A stretch of DNA of 64,000 nucleotides from Leisingera sp. S132 (GTDB taxonomy: Bacteria > Pseudomonadota > Alphaproteobacteria > Rhodobacterales > Rhodobacteraceae): contig NZ_CP083555.1 of NCBI RefSeq assembly GCF_025144465.1, positions 1 through 64,000 on the forward strand. The letters are read 5' to 3'. Below, in pieces: positions 34,183-42,930 of the stretch. The first letter of the stretch is position 1. Every line of letters begins with the position of its first letter. The notes under the pieces were generated by a model. It was given only the letters and a program-made list of their open reading frames with translations, searched no databases and was not told the DNA's origin. The position numbers were made by a program, and so were the translations under genes.

Positions 34183-36550
34183 TGCGGGCACTCTTTCCAC
34201 TCACGGAACCGCTCTGCTTCAGGCCGGCGGCGGGGAGTTCGCGCGGGAGAGCTATCTCGCGGAACATCTGCCGTATTTCGCGCTCGCGGATGACGATGTC
34301 ATGGTGTTGCGTGAGGGCGATCTGATGGCGACCCTGCGCCTTGATGGTCTGAACCCGATGACCAGTGAGGACGCCCGGCTCGACGCGCTCAAACGCGCGG
34401 TCGCGGCCATCGTCGCCCAGACAGGCAACGCCTTCGGTTTCTACATCCACCGGATCTCCATGCCGCAGGATCTCGGGATGCGCCCTATCGAGGGAGACAG
34501 CTTCGCCGCCGCGATCGACTCGCGCTGGCAGACCCATGTCAAAGACCTGCGCCCAGCCAAGCGCCAACTCTATCTCAGCGTCATCCGGCGGCCTGACATT
34601 TCGGCCCGCATTCCGCTCCTGCGTGCGCTGGCCCGCAAGGCCTGGGTCAAGGACCGCGCGACGCGCCTGCAAGAGCTGAACGAGGTCATGGGTTTTTTCG
34701 AGGTGGCGCTTGCCTCGGCCAACCCGGTCCGGCTCACAAAGTCGGGTGGGGAGTGGTTGGGCTATCTCAATACGCTGAACGCAGGCAGCTTCTCCCCCAT
34801 CGCCTTCGGGCAAAGCGCCCTGCCCCTCTCGCATACCTTGAGCAACTGCCGCGCGACCTTCGATGGCGACGTCGTCACCCTGACCGACGCCGTGACCGGT
34901 CAGGTTAAATACGGCGCGCTCTTCTCGATGAAGACCTATCCGGCACTCACGGACGTCACACTGCTCGACGCGCTCGACCTTCCGCTCGACATAGTGCTCA
35001 CGAACTCCTTCAGCCCGATCCCGAACAACATCATGGCCGAGCGCATCCAGCGGATCATCCGCCAGATGCACGCCTCCGACGATGCGGCCGTCTCCTTGCG
35101 CGAACAGCTCGGCCAAGCCGCCGATGATCAGGAGGCGGGGCGCATCGCCTTTGGCGATCATCACCTGTCGATCGCCGTCTATGCGCCCGAGCGCGACACG
35201 CTCGAGCGCGCCGCTGCCCAGATCAAACGCGTGGGCCAGGAAATCATGTCCGTCATCGTGCGCGAAAACATGGCGCTGAAAGCCACCTATTTCGCGCAAT
35301 CGCCCGGCAATTTCGGCTACCGGGCGCGGAAGACGCCGATCTCCTCGATCAATTTCGCCGACTTCGCGGCCCTGCATGGCAGCGTCGAGGGGCGTGGACC
35401 TGACCAGTCGCCCTGGGGTCAGACCATTTCGGTCCTGCCCACGGTCGGCACCTCTGGTTATCGCTTCAACTTCCACGAGGCGGGAGACCCAAGCAAGGAA
35501 CCCACGGTCGGCCATACGCTCGTTCTGGGCCGTACCGGCACCGGCAAGACACTGACCACAGCCTTTCTCGCAGCCCAAGCACAACGGGTCGGCGCGCGGC
35601 TTTTCTTCTTCGACAAGGATCGCGGCCTCGAGATGGCCGTGCGCGCCCTTGGTGGCCGCTACAACGAAATCCGCGCGGGCGTTCCCACGGGTCTCAATCC
35701 GCTCGCCACCGAGACCGACGAACGCGGCCGTGCCTGGCTCTCGGACTGGCTTGCGACCCTCCTCACACGCAATGACACGCTCTCGGGCGAGCAATCCCGC
35801 CATATCCAGAGCGCCGTCGGCCAGAACGCCGATGCGGGCGTGGCCCTGCAGCGCTTCGCCAGTTTCGAGACCCTGTTTCAGTCACTTGATGATGATGGCG
35901 AGCTGCAATCCCGCGTTGCCGAATGGGCACCGGGTGGGCGCTATGGCTGGGTCTTCGATGAGCCCGAGCGCGGCGCGGGCCTCAAGCTCACGGGCGATAT
36001 CGTCGGGTTTGATATGACCGAGATCCTCGACATGACGACCGAGCGCATGGCGGTGCTCTCCTACATCTTCCGCCAGATCGAACGCGTGGTCGAGGATCGT
36101 CGCCCCACCATCATCGTGCTCGACGAAGCCTGGAAACTCTTGGACGATCCGTATTTCGGGGCACGGTTGGAAAACTGGCTGGTGACGCTTCGGAAGATGA
36201 ACTGCGTCGTGATCATGATGACGCAGTATCCGAGCCAACTGCGGGATTCCCGCGTCGGCAAAACCATCGTCGAGACGGTGCCGACGCAGATCCTCTTCCC
36301 GAACGACCGCGCCACCATCTCGGATTACGACTTCCTGCGCGTGAACGCCAAGGAGGCCGCCCTTCTCGTCCAGCCCACCATCGGCCAGCGCATCGCGCTC
36401 GTTCGCTCGGCGGGCGACAGCGTCTTCGTCGATGCGGACCTCTCCGCGCTCGGCAACCTCCTCCCCATCCTTGGCGGCGGCGCCACCGGCGAAGCCCGTG
36501 TGCCCGCCGATTGGCGCGCCAATCCTGATTTCTGGAGACATGTGATATGA
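34157..36550 (+). CDS. virB4: VirB4 conjugation ATPase
   Basis: The product (about 797 residues) is a VirB4/TrbE-type ATPase with Walker A GRTGTGKT in the C-terminal half and Walker B IIVLDEAWKLL, followed by MMTQYPSQL. It powers pilus biogenesis at the inner membrane. The ATG at 34157 lies inside virB3; upstream frame extension to 34043 is rejected. Its stop overlaps the lipoprotein gene by four bases. This is the best-conserved gene of the cluster and a good phylogenetic marker. Confidence 0.93.
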   Translation: MGVTALALDAGTLSTHGTALLQAGGGEFARESYLAEHLPYFALADDDVMVLREGDLMATLRLDGLNPMTSEDARLDALKRAVAAIVAQTGNAFGFYIHRISMPQDLGMRPIEGDSFAAAIDSRWQTHVKDLRPAKRQLYLSVIRRPDISARIPLLRALARKAWVKDRATRLQELNEVMGFFEVALASANPVRLTKSGGEWLGYLNTLNAGSFSPIAFGQSALPLSHTLSNCRATFDGDVVTLTDAVTGQVKYGALFSMKTYPALTDVTLLDALDLPLDIVLTNSFSPIPNNIMAERIQRIIRQMHASDDAAVSLREQLGQAADDQEAGRIAFGDHHLSIAVYAPERDTLERAAAQIKRVGQEIMSVIVRENMALKATYFAQSPGNFGYRARKTPISSINFADFAALHGSVEGRGPDQSPWGQTISVLPTVGTSGYRFNFHEAGDPSKEPTVGHTLVLGRTGTGKTLTTAFLAAQAQRVGARLFFFDKDRGLEMAVRALGGRYNEIRAGVPTGLNPLATETDERGRAWLSDWLATLLTRNDTLSGEQSRHIQSAVGQNADAGVALQRFASFETLFQSLDDDGELQSRVAEWAPGGRYGWVFDEPERGAGLKLTGDIVGFDMTEILDMTTERMAVLSYIFRQIERVVEDRRPTIIVLDEAWKLLDDPYFGARLENWLVTLRKMNCVVIMMTQYPSQLRDSRVGKTIVETVPTQILFPNDRATISDYDFLRVNAKEAALLVQPTIGQRIALVRSAGDSVFVDADLSALGNLLPILGGGATGEARVPADWRANPDFWRHVI

Positions 36551-36756
36551 GTTCAAAACCCCTCCTGGCGCTTAGCGCCGCCGCGAGCCTTCTCGGGGCT
36601 TGCGAAAAGTACACCGAGAAAACCTCGCCATGCTTCGGCAAGAATGGCGCGCCGCAGGTGACGCGGTCCGCGCTTTCCTTCTCGACCATGGGCGCACCGG
36701 CTCAGGAGACGGCCAAACCCGGCTGCACCTTCGAGCCCCTGCCCCGTCCGGAATGA
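36547..36756 (+). CDS. small conjugation lipoprotein
   Basis: The 69-residue product has a signal peptide with lipobox LLGAC (acylated Cys at about residue 19) and a short Cys-containing mature part. It is coupled by ATGA overlaps to virB4 before it and to the transglycosylase/VirB5 chimera after it. VirB7 or an entry-exclusion lipoprotein are candidates. VirB7 usually sits between virB6 and virB8, where no lipoprotein is seen here, so this one may fill that role. Confidence 0.65.
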   Translation: MSSKPLLALSAAASLLGACEKYTEKTSPCFGKNGAPQVTRSALSFSTMGAPAQETAKPGCTFEPLPRPE

Positions 36757-37865
36757 GCCGCGCCGCGATCATATCCGCCGGGCTCTGCCTCAGCCTCGGT
36801 GCCCTGCCCGCGCATGCCCAAGGCGTGCCGACGCAGGACAATTCCGCGATCGGGCGCGCCATTGCACGGGTGACGGCGCTCGCCGAGGATCTGGGCGTCC
36901 AAGAGGACAAGGATAGGACCGAGTCCACCCTGGCCGATGTGCAGGCCGACCAGCTGCGCGTCCTCGAGGAGATGACCGCCGCGATCACCGGGCCTGGCTT
37001 CGATATCCGCGCGCTTGAGGGCAATGCGGATTTCGGGGTGGCGGCGGTCTACCCCAACACTGACCCGAACCCGATGAACAGCCGCCTCTTCGGCGAGGGC
37101 CGCGAGACGGTCGAGATGATGGTCGTCGAGGTGGCAGGCGAGTTCGCTGGCGCACCCGGTGTGGCCCGCGCGGGTCTCTCGGCCACCCAGTGGCGCTGCC
37201 TCTTCCAGGCCCTGATCAAGCAGGAAAGCCGCTTCAACGTCGCCGCTGAAAGTCCGGTCGGGGCCTATGGGCTCACCCAGCTCATGCCCGGCACCGCCTC
37301 CGATCTTGGCGTCGACCGCTATGACGTGAAGGACAACCTGCGCGGCGGCGCGCGCTATATCACGACCCAGCTCAACCGCTTCGGCAACATCCCCCATGCA
37401 CTTGCGGCCTATAACGCAGGCCCCGGTCGGGTCATCGAATATGGCGGGGTGCCGCCCTTTGCCGAGACCCAAGGCTACGTCCGCAACATCTCGAAGTTCT
37501 ACAACGAATACCTCGCCGTCGTGGGCGGGGCCGACGCGCTCGGCACGCTCTCGCCCTCGGACTTTGCGCTCGCTGAATATGCCAGCATCTCCGAGGCCGG
37601 CGTCTATTACGCCGCCGACAGTTCGGCAACGACCGAGCAGGTCATCAATCGCCTCCGCGCGATCATCCTGCAGATTGATGCGCAACCCAATGCCAAGGCG
37701 GCCTGGGAGCTCAACACCTACGCCAAGGCCGAGATCGGCCGCATCCTCAATCTCCGCGTCCGGCTGATGGCCGCCAACCAGCAGCGCGAGGCGGCCTATG
37801 CGCAGCACCTCGTCGCCGACCGGCTGGCCGAGCGCGACTTCATGCTGATGGGAGTTCCCGAATGA
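36753..37865 (+). CDS. VirB5-like protein with inserted lytic transglycosylase domain
   Basis: The product (370 residues) starts with a signal peptide ending at AHA. A short N-terminal segment (QGVPTQDNSAIG, then EDLGVQ) matches the start of the next gene's VirB5. A complete lytic transglycosylase domain follows, from ALIKQESRFNVAA through GAYGLTQLMPGTA to [12 protein letters not shown]. The last 80 residues (RLRAIILQIDAQ, KAAWELNT, AEIGRIL, RLMAA) align with the C-terminal helix of that VirB5. So a VirB5 paralogue appears to carry a VirB1 domain in its middle. The ATG overlaps the lipoprotein stop by four bases. Confidence 0.8.
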   Translation: MSRAAIISAGLCLSLGALPAHAQGVPTQDNSAIGRAIARVTALAEDLGVQEDKDRTESTLADVQADQLRVLEEMTAAITGPGFDIRALEGNADFGVAAVYPNTDPNPMNSRLFGEGRETVEMMVVEVAGEFAGAPGVARAGLSATQWRCLFQALIKQESRFNVAAESPVGAYGLTQLMPGTASDLGVDRYDVKDNLRGGARYITTQLNRFGNIPHALAAYNAGPGRVIEYGGVPPFAETQGYVRNISKFYNEYLAVVGGADALGTLSPSDFALAEYASISEAGVYYAADSSATTEQVINRLRAIILQIDAQPNAKAAWELNTYAKAEIGRILNLRVRLMAANQQREAAYAQHLVADRLAERDFMLMGVPE

Positions 37866-38629
37866 GACAGCTTCTCCTGACCGTAGCAGCGGTCACCACA
37901 CTCGGGTTTGCCTCGCCCGCAACGGCCCAGGGCGTTCCAACCTTTGATGGCTCGCAGCTTGGTCAACTCGTGGCCCAGCTCGAGCACATGGCCGAGGACC
38001 TGAATGTCCAGATGCAGCAGCTCGCGACCATGCGGCTGGAACTGGAGACCCAGCTGTCGCAATTGACGAACCTCGAGGCGCAACTGACCTCGCTCATTGA
38101 AGGCAGCGGGCTCGGAGAACTCTTCGCCACAGTCGAAGAATTCCGCGCGCTGCGCGGCAAGCTCGTGGCTCCTCTCAACACCGCGCAATCGCTGGCCAGC
38201 GGCGATTTCCTGAGCGGGTTCAATCCGGGCGCGGAACTGTCGGCCTCGGTCGAGCGCGTGCTTTCGGGCAGCGGGTTTACTTCGGAGCGCCTGAGCACGC
38301 TCTCGGGCTCCGATCAGCCTGCCGACAACCGCATCGCCGCTTCCGCCGGGGCCAGCGCCATGTTGTCGGTTGCGGCGCAGGAAAGCCACGAAGAGGCGGG
38401 GCAAAGCCTTGAGCGGCTCGAAACCATGGTCGGGCTCATCGACGACCAGGACGGGCTGAAAGCCGCCGTCGATCTCAACACCCGCGTAACCGCCGAGCTT
38501 GGCATCATCCTGACCCAGCTCTGGCGGCTGGAAGCGGCACAAGGCGTCAGCGCCGGCCAGCTTGGCGTCGTCGATGCCGCAACGCTCGCGGATGAGCGCA
38601 AGTTCCGCTCGATGGCGGTGGATCCATGA
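37862..38629 (+). CDS. virB5: VirB5-family pilus-tip protein
   Basis: The 255-residue product has a signal peptide ending in ATAQG and is largely helical with a long heptad-like stretch (residues 30-90), as in VirB5/TraC. VirB5 caps the pilus and mediates target-cell contact. It overlaps the chimera gene before it by four bases and shares N- and C-terminal segments with it. The downstream exported protein overlaps by four bases. Confidence 0.82.
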   Translation: MRQLLLTVAAVTTLGFASPATAQGVPTFDGSQLGQLVAQLEHMAEDLNVQMQQLATMRLELETQLSQLTNLEAQLTSLIEGSGLGELFATVEEFRALRGKLVAPLNTAQSLASGDFLSGFNPGAELSASVERVLSGSGFTSERLSTLSGSDQPADNRIAASAGASAMLSVAAQESHEEAGQSLERLETMVGLIDDQDGLKAAVDLNTRVTAELGIILTQLWRLEAAQGVSAGQLGVVDAATLADERKFRSMAVDP

Positions 38630-39063
38630 GAATGTTCATGACCTACAGCTTGGCGCCAATTCGGTCTCTTTGTCTCGCCGCACTTGTCGTGAGTGTCCTG
38701 CCCTGTGCCGCGCTGGCGGAGACCGCGAGCACGAACCCGTCGACCGACACACCCTTCAACTCGATGGCCATCGCGCGGGACGAGGCCGACGCATGCCGTG
38801 TCCCGAAACCGCCCGCCGATCTGGCCGAAACGGCTTACCTTCGCAACGGCTACCGCGCGATCCTGCGCATTCTGATCGCCGAAGAAGCGCTCGCCTCGGA
38901 GAGCTGCACCTGCCTGCTGGATCAGTTCACCTGGGATCAGGCGCTCACCGCCCTGCCCCGATTCCAGACTTCGGACAACCCGCGTCTGCCCTTCAACGTG
39001 CTCGAGCTCTACGCCATGGCCGATGCGCTCGAGGCGCAAGTCGTGGAGGCCTGCGCGGAGTAG
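38626..39063 (+). CDS. exported protein between virB5 and virB6, unknown function
   Basis: The 145-residue product has a signal peptide ending near ALAE and a helical mature part with several Cys residues (SCTCL, ACRVP). I do not recognise the family. In pKM101 the entry-exclusion gene eex lies between traC (virB5) and traD (virB6), so an exclusion or assembly role is possible by position. It is coupled to virB5 and directly abuts virB6. Confidence 0.6.
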   Translation: MRMFMTYSLAPIRSLCLAALVVSVLPCAALAETASTNPSTDTPFNSMAIARDEADACRVPKPPADLAETAYLRNGYRAILRILIAEEALASESCTCLLDQFTWDQALTALPRFQTSDNPRLPFNVLELYAMADALEAQVVEACAE

Positions 39064-40077
39064 ATGGGGGTTATTCGCGACATCCTGAGCCAGGTCGACG
39101 CCGCGGTGGATACCGTGGCGCAGGACGGTTTTGTCTCTTCGGCAGGTGCTGTCGGCGACGTGATCTCGGCCGGCGCCGCGCTCCTCGTCATGCTGCTCGG
39201 GATCAACGCGGTGATGCAACTCCGCCCCCTGCCCTTCGGCACCGGCTTTGCCTTCGGCATGAAGGTGGCACTCGTGGGCATATTCGCGCAGAGCTGGGAC
39301 AATTTCAGCGTCATCTATGACATCGTCACGCGGGTGCCCGACTCCGTTGGCGCCTCGATCCTGGCGCTTACCGGCTCAGGCGACGAGGCCGGGGTCTATG
39401 AGAGCCTCGACAACATGGTCGCCCGCATCACCGCCTATGGCGACACGATCGGGGATCGCGCAGGCTGGGTCTTCGGCGCGGTTCTGGGCGCCATCTTCTT
39501 CGTCCTCTCCGCCGTTTTCGCCGCCGTCACCGCCGGGATCATTGCTTTCGCCCGCATCGTCTTCGCGCTGATGATCGTCATCGCCCCCTTCATGATCGTG
39601 ACCTCGCTCTTCAAGCCCACCCAGTCCCTCTTCGAGGCCTGGACCCGCGCCACCATCGGCTATGCGCTCATGCCGGTCGCCGCCGCCGGGGCCGCGGGCA
39701 TCATCGTCGCCATCGCCGAGGCCATCGGGGACGCCTCCGCCGATCCGGGCGATGTCGAGACCGTCAGCATGATCCTGCCCTTCCTCGTCATCCTGATCCT
39801 CAGCGCCGGGATCATGGCCTCGGTCCCCTACATCGCCTCCAACCTCACCGGCGTCGTCGGCATTGCGTCCAATGCCGTAGGTCTCACGGGCCTAGCGCGG
39901 CAAGGTTTCGTGAACACGCGGGAGTACGGCACCGGCGCAACCTCGCGTCTCGTCACTGGCAAATCCCCACAGGAGCTGAACCAGATGGCCAATGCGGGCG
40001 TGGTCAAAACCGGCGAGATGATCCGGCAAAGCCCCGGCGCGCTTCTTTCCGCCGCCAAGGCCTTCCGCAAACCCTGA
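39064..40077 (+). CDS. virB6: VirB6-family polytopic membrane protein
   Basis: The 337-residue product has five or more membrane helices and the TrbL/VirB6 central region (FARIVFALMIVIAPFMI, then a Trp-containing EAWTRATIGY). VirB6 forms part of the inner-membrane channel. The ATG directly follows the previous stop. Position between virB5 and virB8 is canonical. Confidence 0.87.
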   Translation: MGVIRDILSQVDAAVDTVAQDGFVSSAGAVGDVISAGAALLVMLLGINAVMQLRPLPFGTGFAFGMKVALVGIFAQSWDNFSVIYDIVTRVPDSVGASILALTGSGDEAGVYESLDNMVARITAYGDTIGDRAGWVFGAVLGAIFFVLSAVFAAVTAGIIAFARIVFALMIVIAPFMIVTSLFKPTQSLFEAWTRATIGYALMPVAAAGAAGIIVAIAEAIGDASADPGDVETVSMILPFLVILILSAGIMASVPYIASNLTGVVGIASNAVGLTGLARQGFVNTREYGTGATSRLVTGKSPQELNQMANAGVVKTGEMIRQSPGALLSAAKAFRKP

Positions 40078-40094
40078 TGTGATAGACGACGACT

Positions 40095-40775
40095 TTGAAG
40101 AATACCGTAACCAGTTCCGTGAACCATGACCGCGACGCTTTTGAAGCGGATTTCATCTACGGACCAAGACGGCGCGAGCGCTTTGCCTGGTTCGTCGCGG
40201 CGGCCGGCGTACTGGTCGGCGTGGCCGGTATGGTCGCGGGCGCGAGCCTCTTTCCGCTCAAGTCCACCGAGACCTTCGTGGTCGTGGTCGACAAGGAAAC
40301 CGGCGAGATGGACCGGGTCGCCGCCGTCCAGGCGCTGACGCTTTCCGAGAGCGACGCCATCATTCAGGCCAATCTTGTGGCCTATGTCGATGACCGCGAG
40401 ACCTATGACCTGACCGATGGCGAGCAACGCATCAACTCGGTGCTGGACCGCTCGGATGGCGATGCCGCCCGCACGCTGCGTGATCTCTGGTCCTCCACCA
40501 ACGAAGACTACCCGATCACCGTCTACGGCCGGGACGCCAAGATCGAGGTGGTCATCAAGTCCGTGAACCAAATCGAGCGCGGCGTGGCGCAGGTCCGTTT
40601 TACCCGCACGCTGCGTCGCCCCCGCGACACCCGCACCGTCACCCGGTCTTACGTCGCGACCGTTGGCTACGACTTCCAACCCGAAACCCGCCAGCGCCTT
40701 CAGGATGTCTGGGCCAACCCTTTGGGCTTCGTGGTGACCTCCTACCGCGTCGACGCCGAGACCCTGGAGAACTGA
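40095..40775 (+). CDS. virB8: VirB8-family inner-membrane scaffold
   Basis: The 226-residue product has one N-terminal membrane segment (about residues 30-50) and a periplasmic NTF2-like domain typical of VirB8, with FVVVVDKETGEMD and LDRSDGDAARTL. The only plausible start is a TTG at 40095, giving the short cytoplasmic tail expected. VirB8 nucleates the channel. It lies just upstream of virB9. Confidence 0.87.
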   Translation: MKNTVTSSVNHDRDAFEADFIYGPRRRERFAWFVAAAGVLVGVAGMVAGASLFPLKSTETFVVVVDKETGEMDRVAAVQALTLSESDAIIQANLVAYVDDRETYDLTDGEQRINSVLDRSDGDAARTLRDLWSSTNEDYPITVYGRDAKIEVVIKSVNQIERGVAQVRFTRTLRRPRDTRTVTRSYVATVGYDFQPETRQRLQDVWANPLGFVVTSYRVDAETLEN

Positions 40776-40780
40776 TACCC

Positions 40781-41503
40781 ATGAAATCCTTGCCCGCGCT
40801 CCTCCTGGCGCTTGCCCTTCCTGTTGCCGCGCTCGCCGAGGCCACGCCGCAAGGCGGCCCGCTTGACATCCGCATCCGTACCGCCGTCTATAATGAAAAC
40901 CAGGTCTACCGGATCGAGACCGACCTGCGGCATTCGACGACGATCCATTTCGGAGCGGGGGAACGCTTCGAGGCTGTGATTGTCGGCGACACAGAAAGCT
41001 TCCAGGTCGACCCGATCCCTGAGCTCGGCAACGTGCTGACGATCAAACCGCATGTGGCCAATGCCTCGACCAACATGACGGTGATCACGAACCGGCGCAC
41101 CTATTCCTTCCATCTCCGCGAGGGCTCGATCCCGAACCGCACCGGCATGTTCTTCGAGGTGCGCTTCCGCTACCCCGACGAGGAACGCCGCGCGGCGAAT
41201 GCGACCCAGCCCAAGGGCTTTGAGGCCCCGCGCAACTACAACTACCGCGTCTCGGGAGAAGGGGATTTCCGCCCCAGCCATATCTACGACGACGGGCGCT
41301 ATACGTATTTCGTCTTCCCGGAGAACGGTCGCCAACCCGCCCTCTTCAAGGCCGATGACCAGGGCCGCGAGCGCACGGTCAACTGGACCCAGCAAGGCAA
41401 CACGGTCCGGGTGCTCGGGGTAAACACCTATTGGACGTTACGCATCGGCGATGAGGCAATCTGCGCCTGGCGTGACGAAAGCGCCATCTACGTGAGCAAC
41501 TGA
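40781..41503 (+). CDS. virB9: VirB9-family outer-membrane complex protein
   Basis: The 240-residue product has a signal peptide ending in ALAEA and the beta-rich VirB9/TraO fold. Conserved features are TIHFGAGERFEAVIVGD, the TNMTVITNRRTYSFHL strand and the C-terminal region NYNYRVSG. It pairs with VirB7 and VirB10 in the core complex. Confidence 0.9.
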   Translation: MKSLPALLLALALPVAALAEATPQGGPLDIRIRTAVYNENQVYRIETDLRHSTTIHFGAGERFEAVIVGDTESFQVDPIPELGNVLTIKPHVANASTNMTVITNRRTYSFHLREGSIPNRTGMFFEVRFRYPDEERRAANATQPKGFEAPRNYNYRVSGEGDFRPSHIYDDGRYTYFVFPENGRQPALFKADDQGRERTVNWTQQGNTVRVLGVNTYWTLRIGDEAICAWRDESAIYVSN

Positions 41504-41505
41504 CC

Positions 41506-42930
41506 ATGGCCGATCAAACCCCTCCCGACCTGCAGGACCGCCTCGACCAATTTGGCCAACGCGGCAAATCCAAACGCCGGGGCAACAGTCTGGGGGTCGG
41601 CGCGCTCGCCGCCGCCCTCGCCCTTGGCGGCGCCGGGGTCGCGTATTTCCTGGTCACCGGCCTGCAGGAGGGCGACAGCGCCCTCGAGACCTCCGATGTC
41701 GAAACCTTCCAGGACCGCCGCCCCGGCACCGGCGGGCGGCTGGAGTTTCCACCCGACGAGACAGAGCAGCGGGTCAATGACGCGCTGATCGCCGTCGAGG
41801 AAGCGCTGGAAGTGCCTGCGGCGCCGGCACCTGAGCCGAGCGCCGAAGTGTTGGCCGAGATCGCCAAGCTCCGCGAGGCCCTCGCCGCCAGCCAGGCCGC
41901 GCGCAACTCGGAAATCCAGTCTGCCGTCGCGGACCTGCGCGAGGCCTTCGATGAACAGAAGGCCGCGCTTGAAGCCACACTGGCCGCAAAGGAAACCGAA
42001 TTGGCCAACCTGCAGCGCCAGACCGAGACCCGCATCGAAGGGCTTCAGGCCATGCTCGATGCCGAACGGGCGCAGCGCGAGGGGCTCGAAGCAGAGCTGG
42101 ACCGCGAGGGCTTGATCGCTGACCAGCGTCTTCTCGACGAACGCCGCCGTCAGGAAGAGGAACAGCGCCAGCGTGAGGCTGAGCGGGTCGCCGAAGAGCT
42201 TTTGACCGCGCAGATCAAATCCCCCGCAGTGGTCTATGCCGATGGTCCGCGGGGTGGCCAAAGTGGCGCGGCGGTGGCCGATCCGGCGACCGGTGGAACC
42301 GGGGGGCCGGTGCTCTCGGGCAATGAGGCGTTCCTGCAAAGCGCGCGCCCACTCGAAGTGCAGGAGGCCGCCCGCCTCACCCATCCCGAACACACCCTGA
42401 CCCAAGGGTCCGTCATCCAGGCCGCGCTCCAGACCGCCATCAACAGCGACCTGCCTGGCTCCGTGGTCGCGGTCGTCTCCGAGCCGGTTCCGGCGTTTTC
42501 CGGGGACCGGATCCTGATCCCCCGAGGCTCCCGCCTTTTTGGCCAATACCGCTCCGGCATCGAGATGCACCAGAAGCGCATCCTTATCCTCTGGACCCGC
42601 GTCCTGACCACGGACGGCACCTCGATGGAGATCGCCGCCGTAGGCGGCGATCAACTCGGCCGCTCGGGCCTCACCGGTCTCGTTGACACCAAGTTCGCCG
42701 AGCGTTTCGGCGGGGCGGCGCTGATTTCCGTGATCGGGGCGGCGCCAGCCGTCGCGGCCGAGAGTGCCAACAATGAAACGACCAGCATCGTCCTGGGCGA
42801 TGTCGGCAGCGACCTTCAGGACGCGGTCGGTTCGGTCATCGCCGACCAGGTCTCGATCGCACCCACGATTTATGTCGATCAGGGGGCCTCGGTCACCGTG
42901 CTCGTCGACCGGGATGTGGTGATTTATTGA
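41506..42930 (+). CDS. virB10: VirB10-family core-complex protein
   Basis: The 474-residue product has a cytoplasmic N-terminus, one membrane helix (about residues 30-50), a long charged coiled coil (130-240) in place of the usual Pro-rich linker, and a C-terminal beta-barrel domain (GSVIQAALQTAINSDLPGSV, ILIPRGSRLFGQY). VirB10 spans the envelope and senses ATP use. It overlaps virB11 by four bases (TTGA). Confidence 0.9.
   Translation: MADQTPPDLQDRLDQFGQRGKSKRRGNSLGVGALAAALALGGAGVAYFLVTGLQEGDSALETSDVETFQDRRPGTGGRLEFPPDETEQRVNDALIAVEEALEVPAAPAPEPSAEVLAEIAKLREALAASQAARNSEIQSAVADLREAFDEQKAALEATLAAKETELANLQRQTETRIEGLQAMLDAERAQREGLEAELDREGLIADQRLLDERRRQEEEQRQREAERVAEELLTAQIKSPAVVYADGPRGGQSGAAVADPATGGTGGPVLSGNEAFLQSARPLEVQEAARLTHPEHTLTQGSVIQAALQTAINSDLPGSVVAVVSEPVPAFSGDRILIPRGSRLFGQYRSGIEMHQKRILILWTRVLTTDGTSMEIAAVGGDQLGRSGLTGLVDTKFAERFGGAALISVIGAAPAVAAESANNETTSIVLGDVGSDLQDAVGSVIADQVSIAPTIYVDQGASVTVLVDRDVVIY

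Noticed and set aside
34010-35803. Long minus-strand ORF (597 codons) opposite virB4
   Set aside because: It is antisense to a clearly conserved ATPase, lacks recognisable motifs and reflects the GC-rich codon pattern of virB4.
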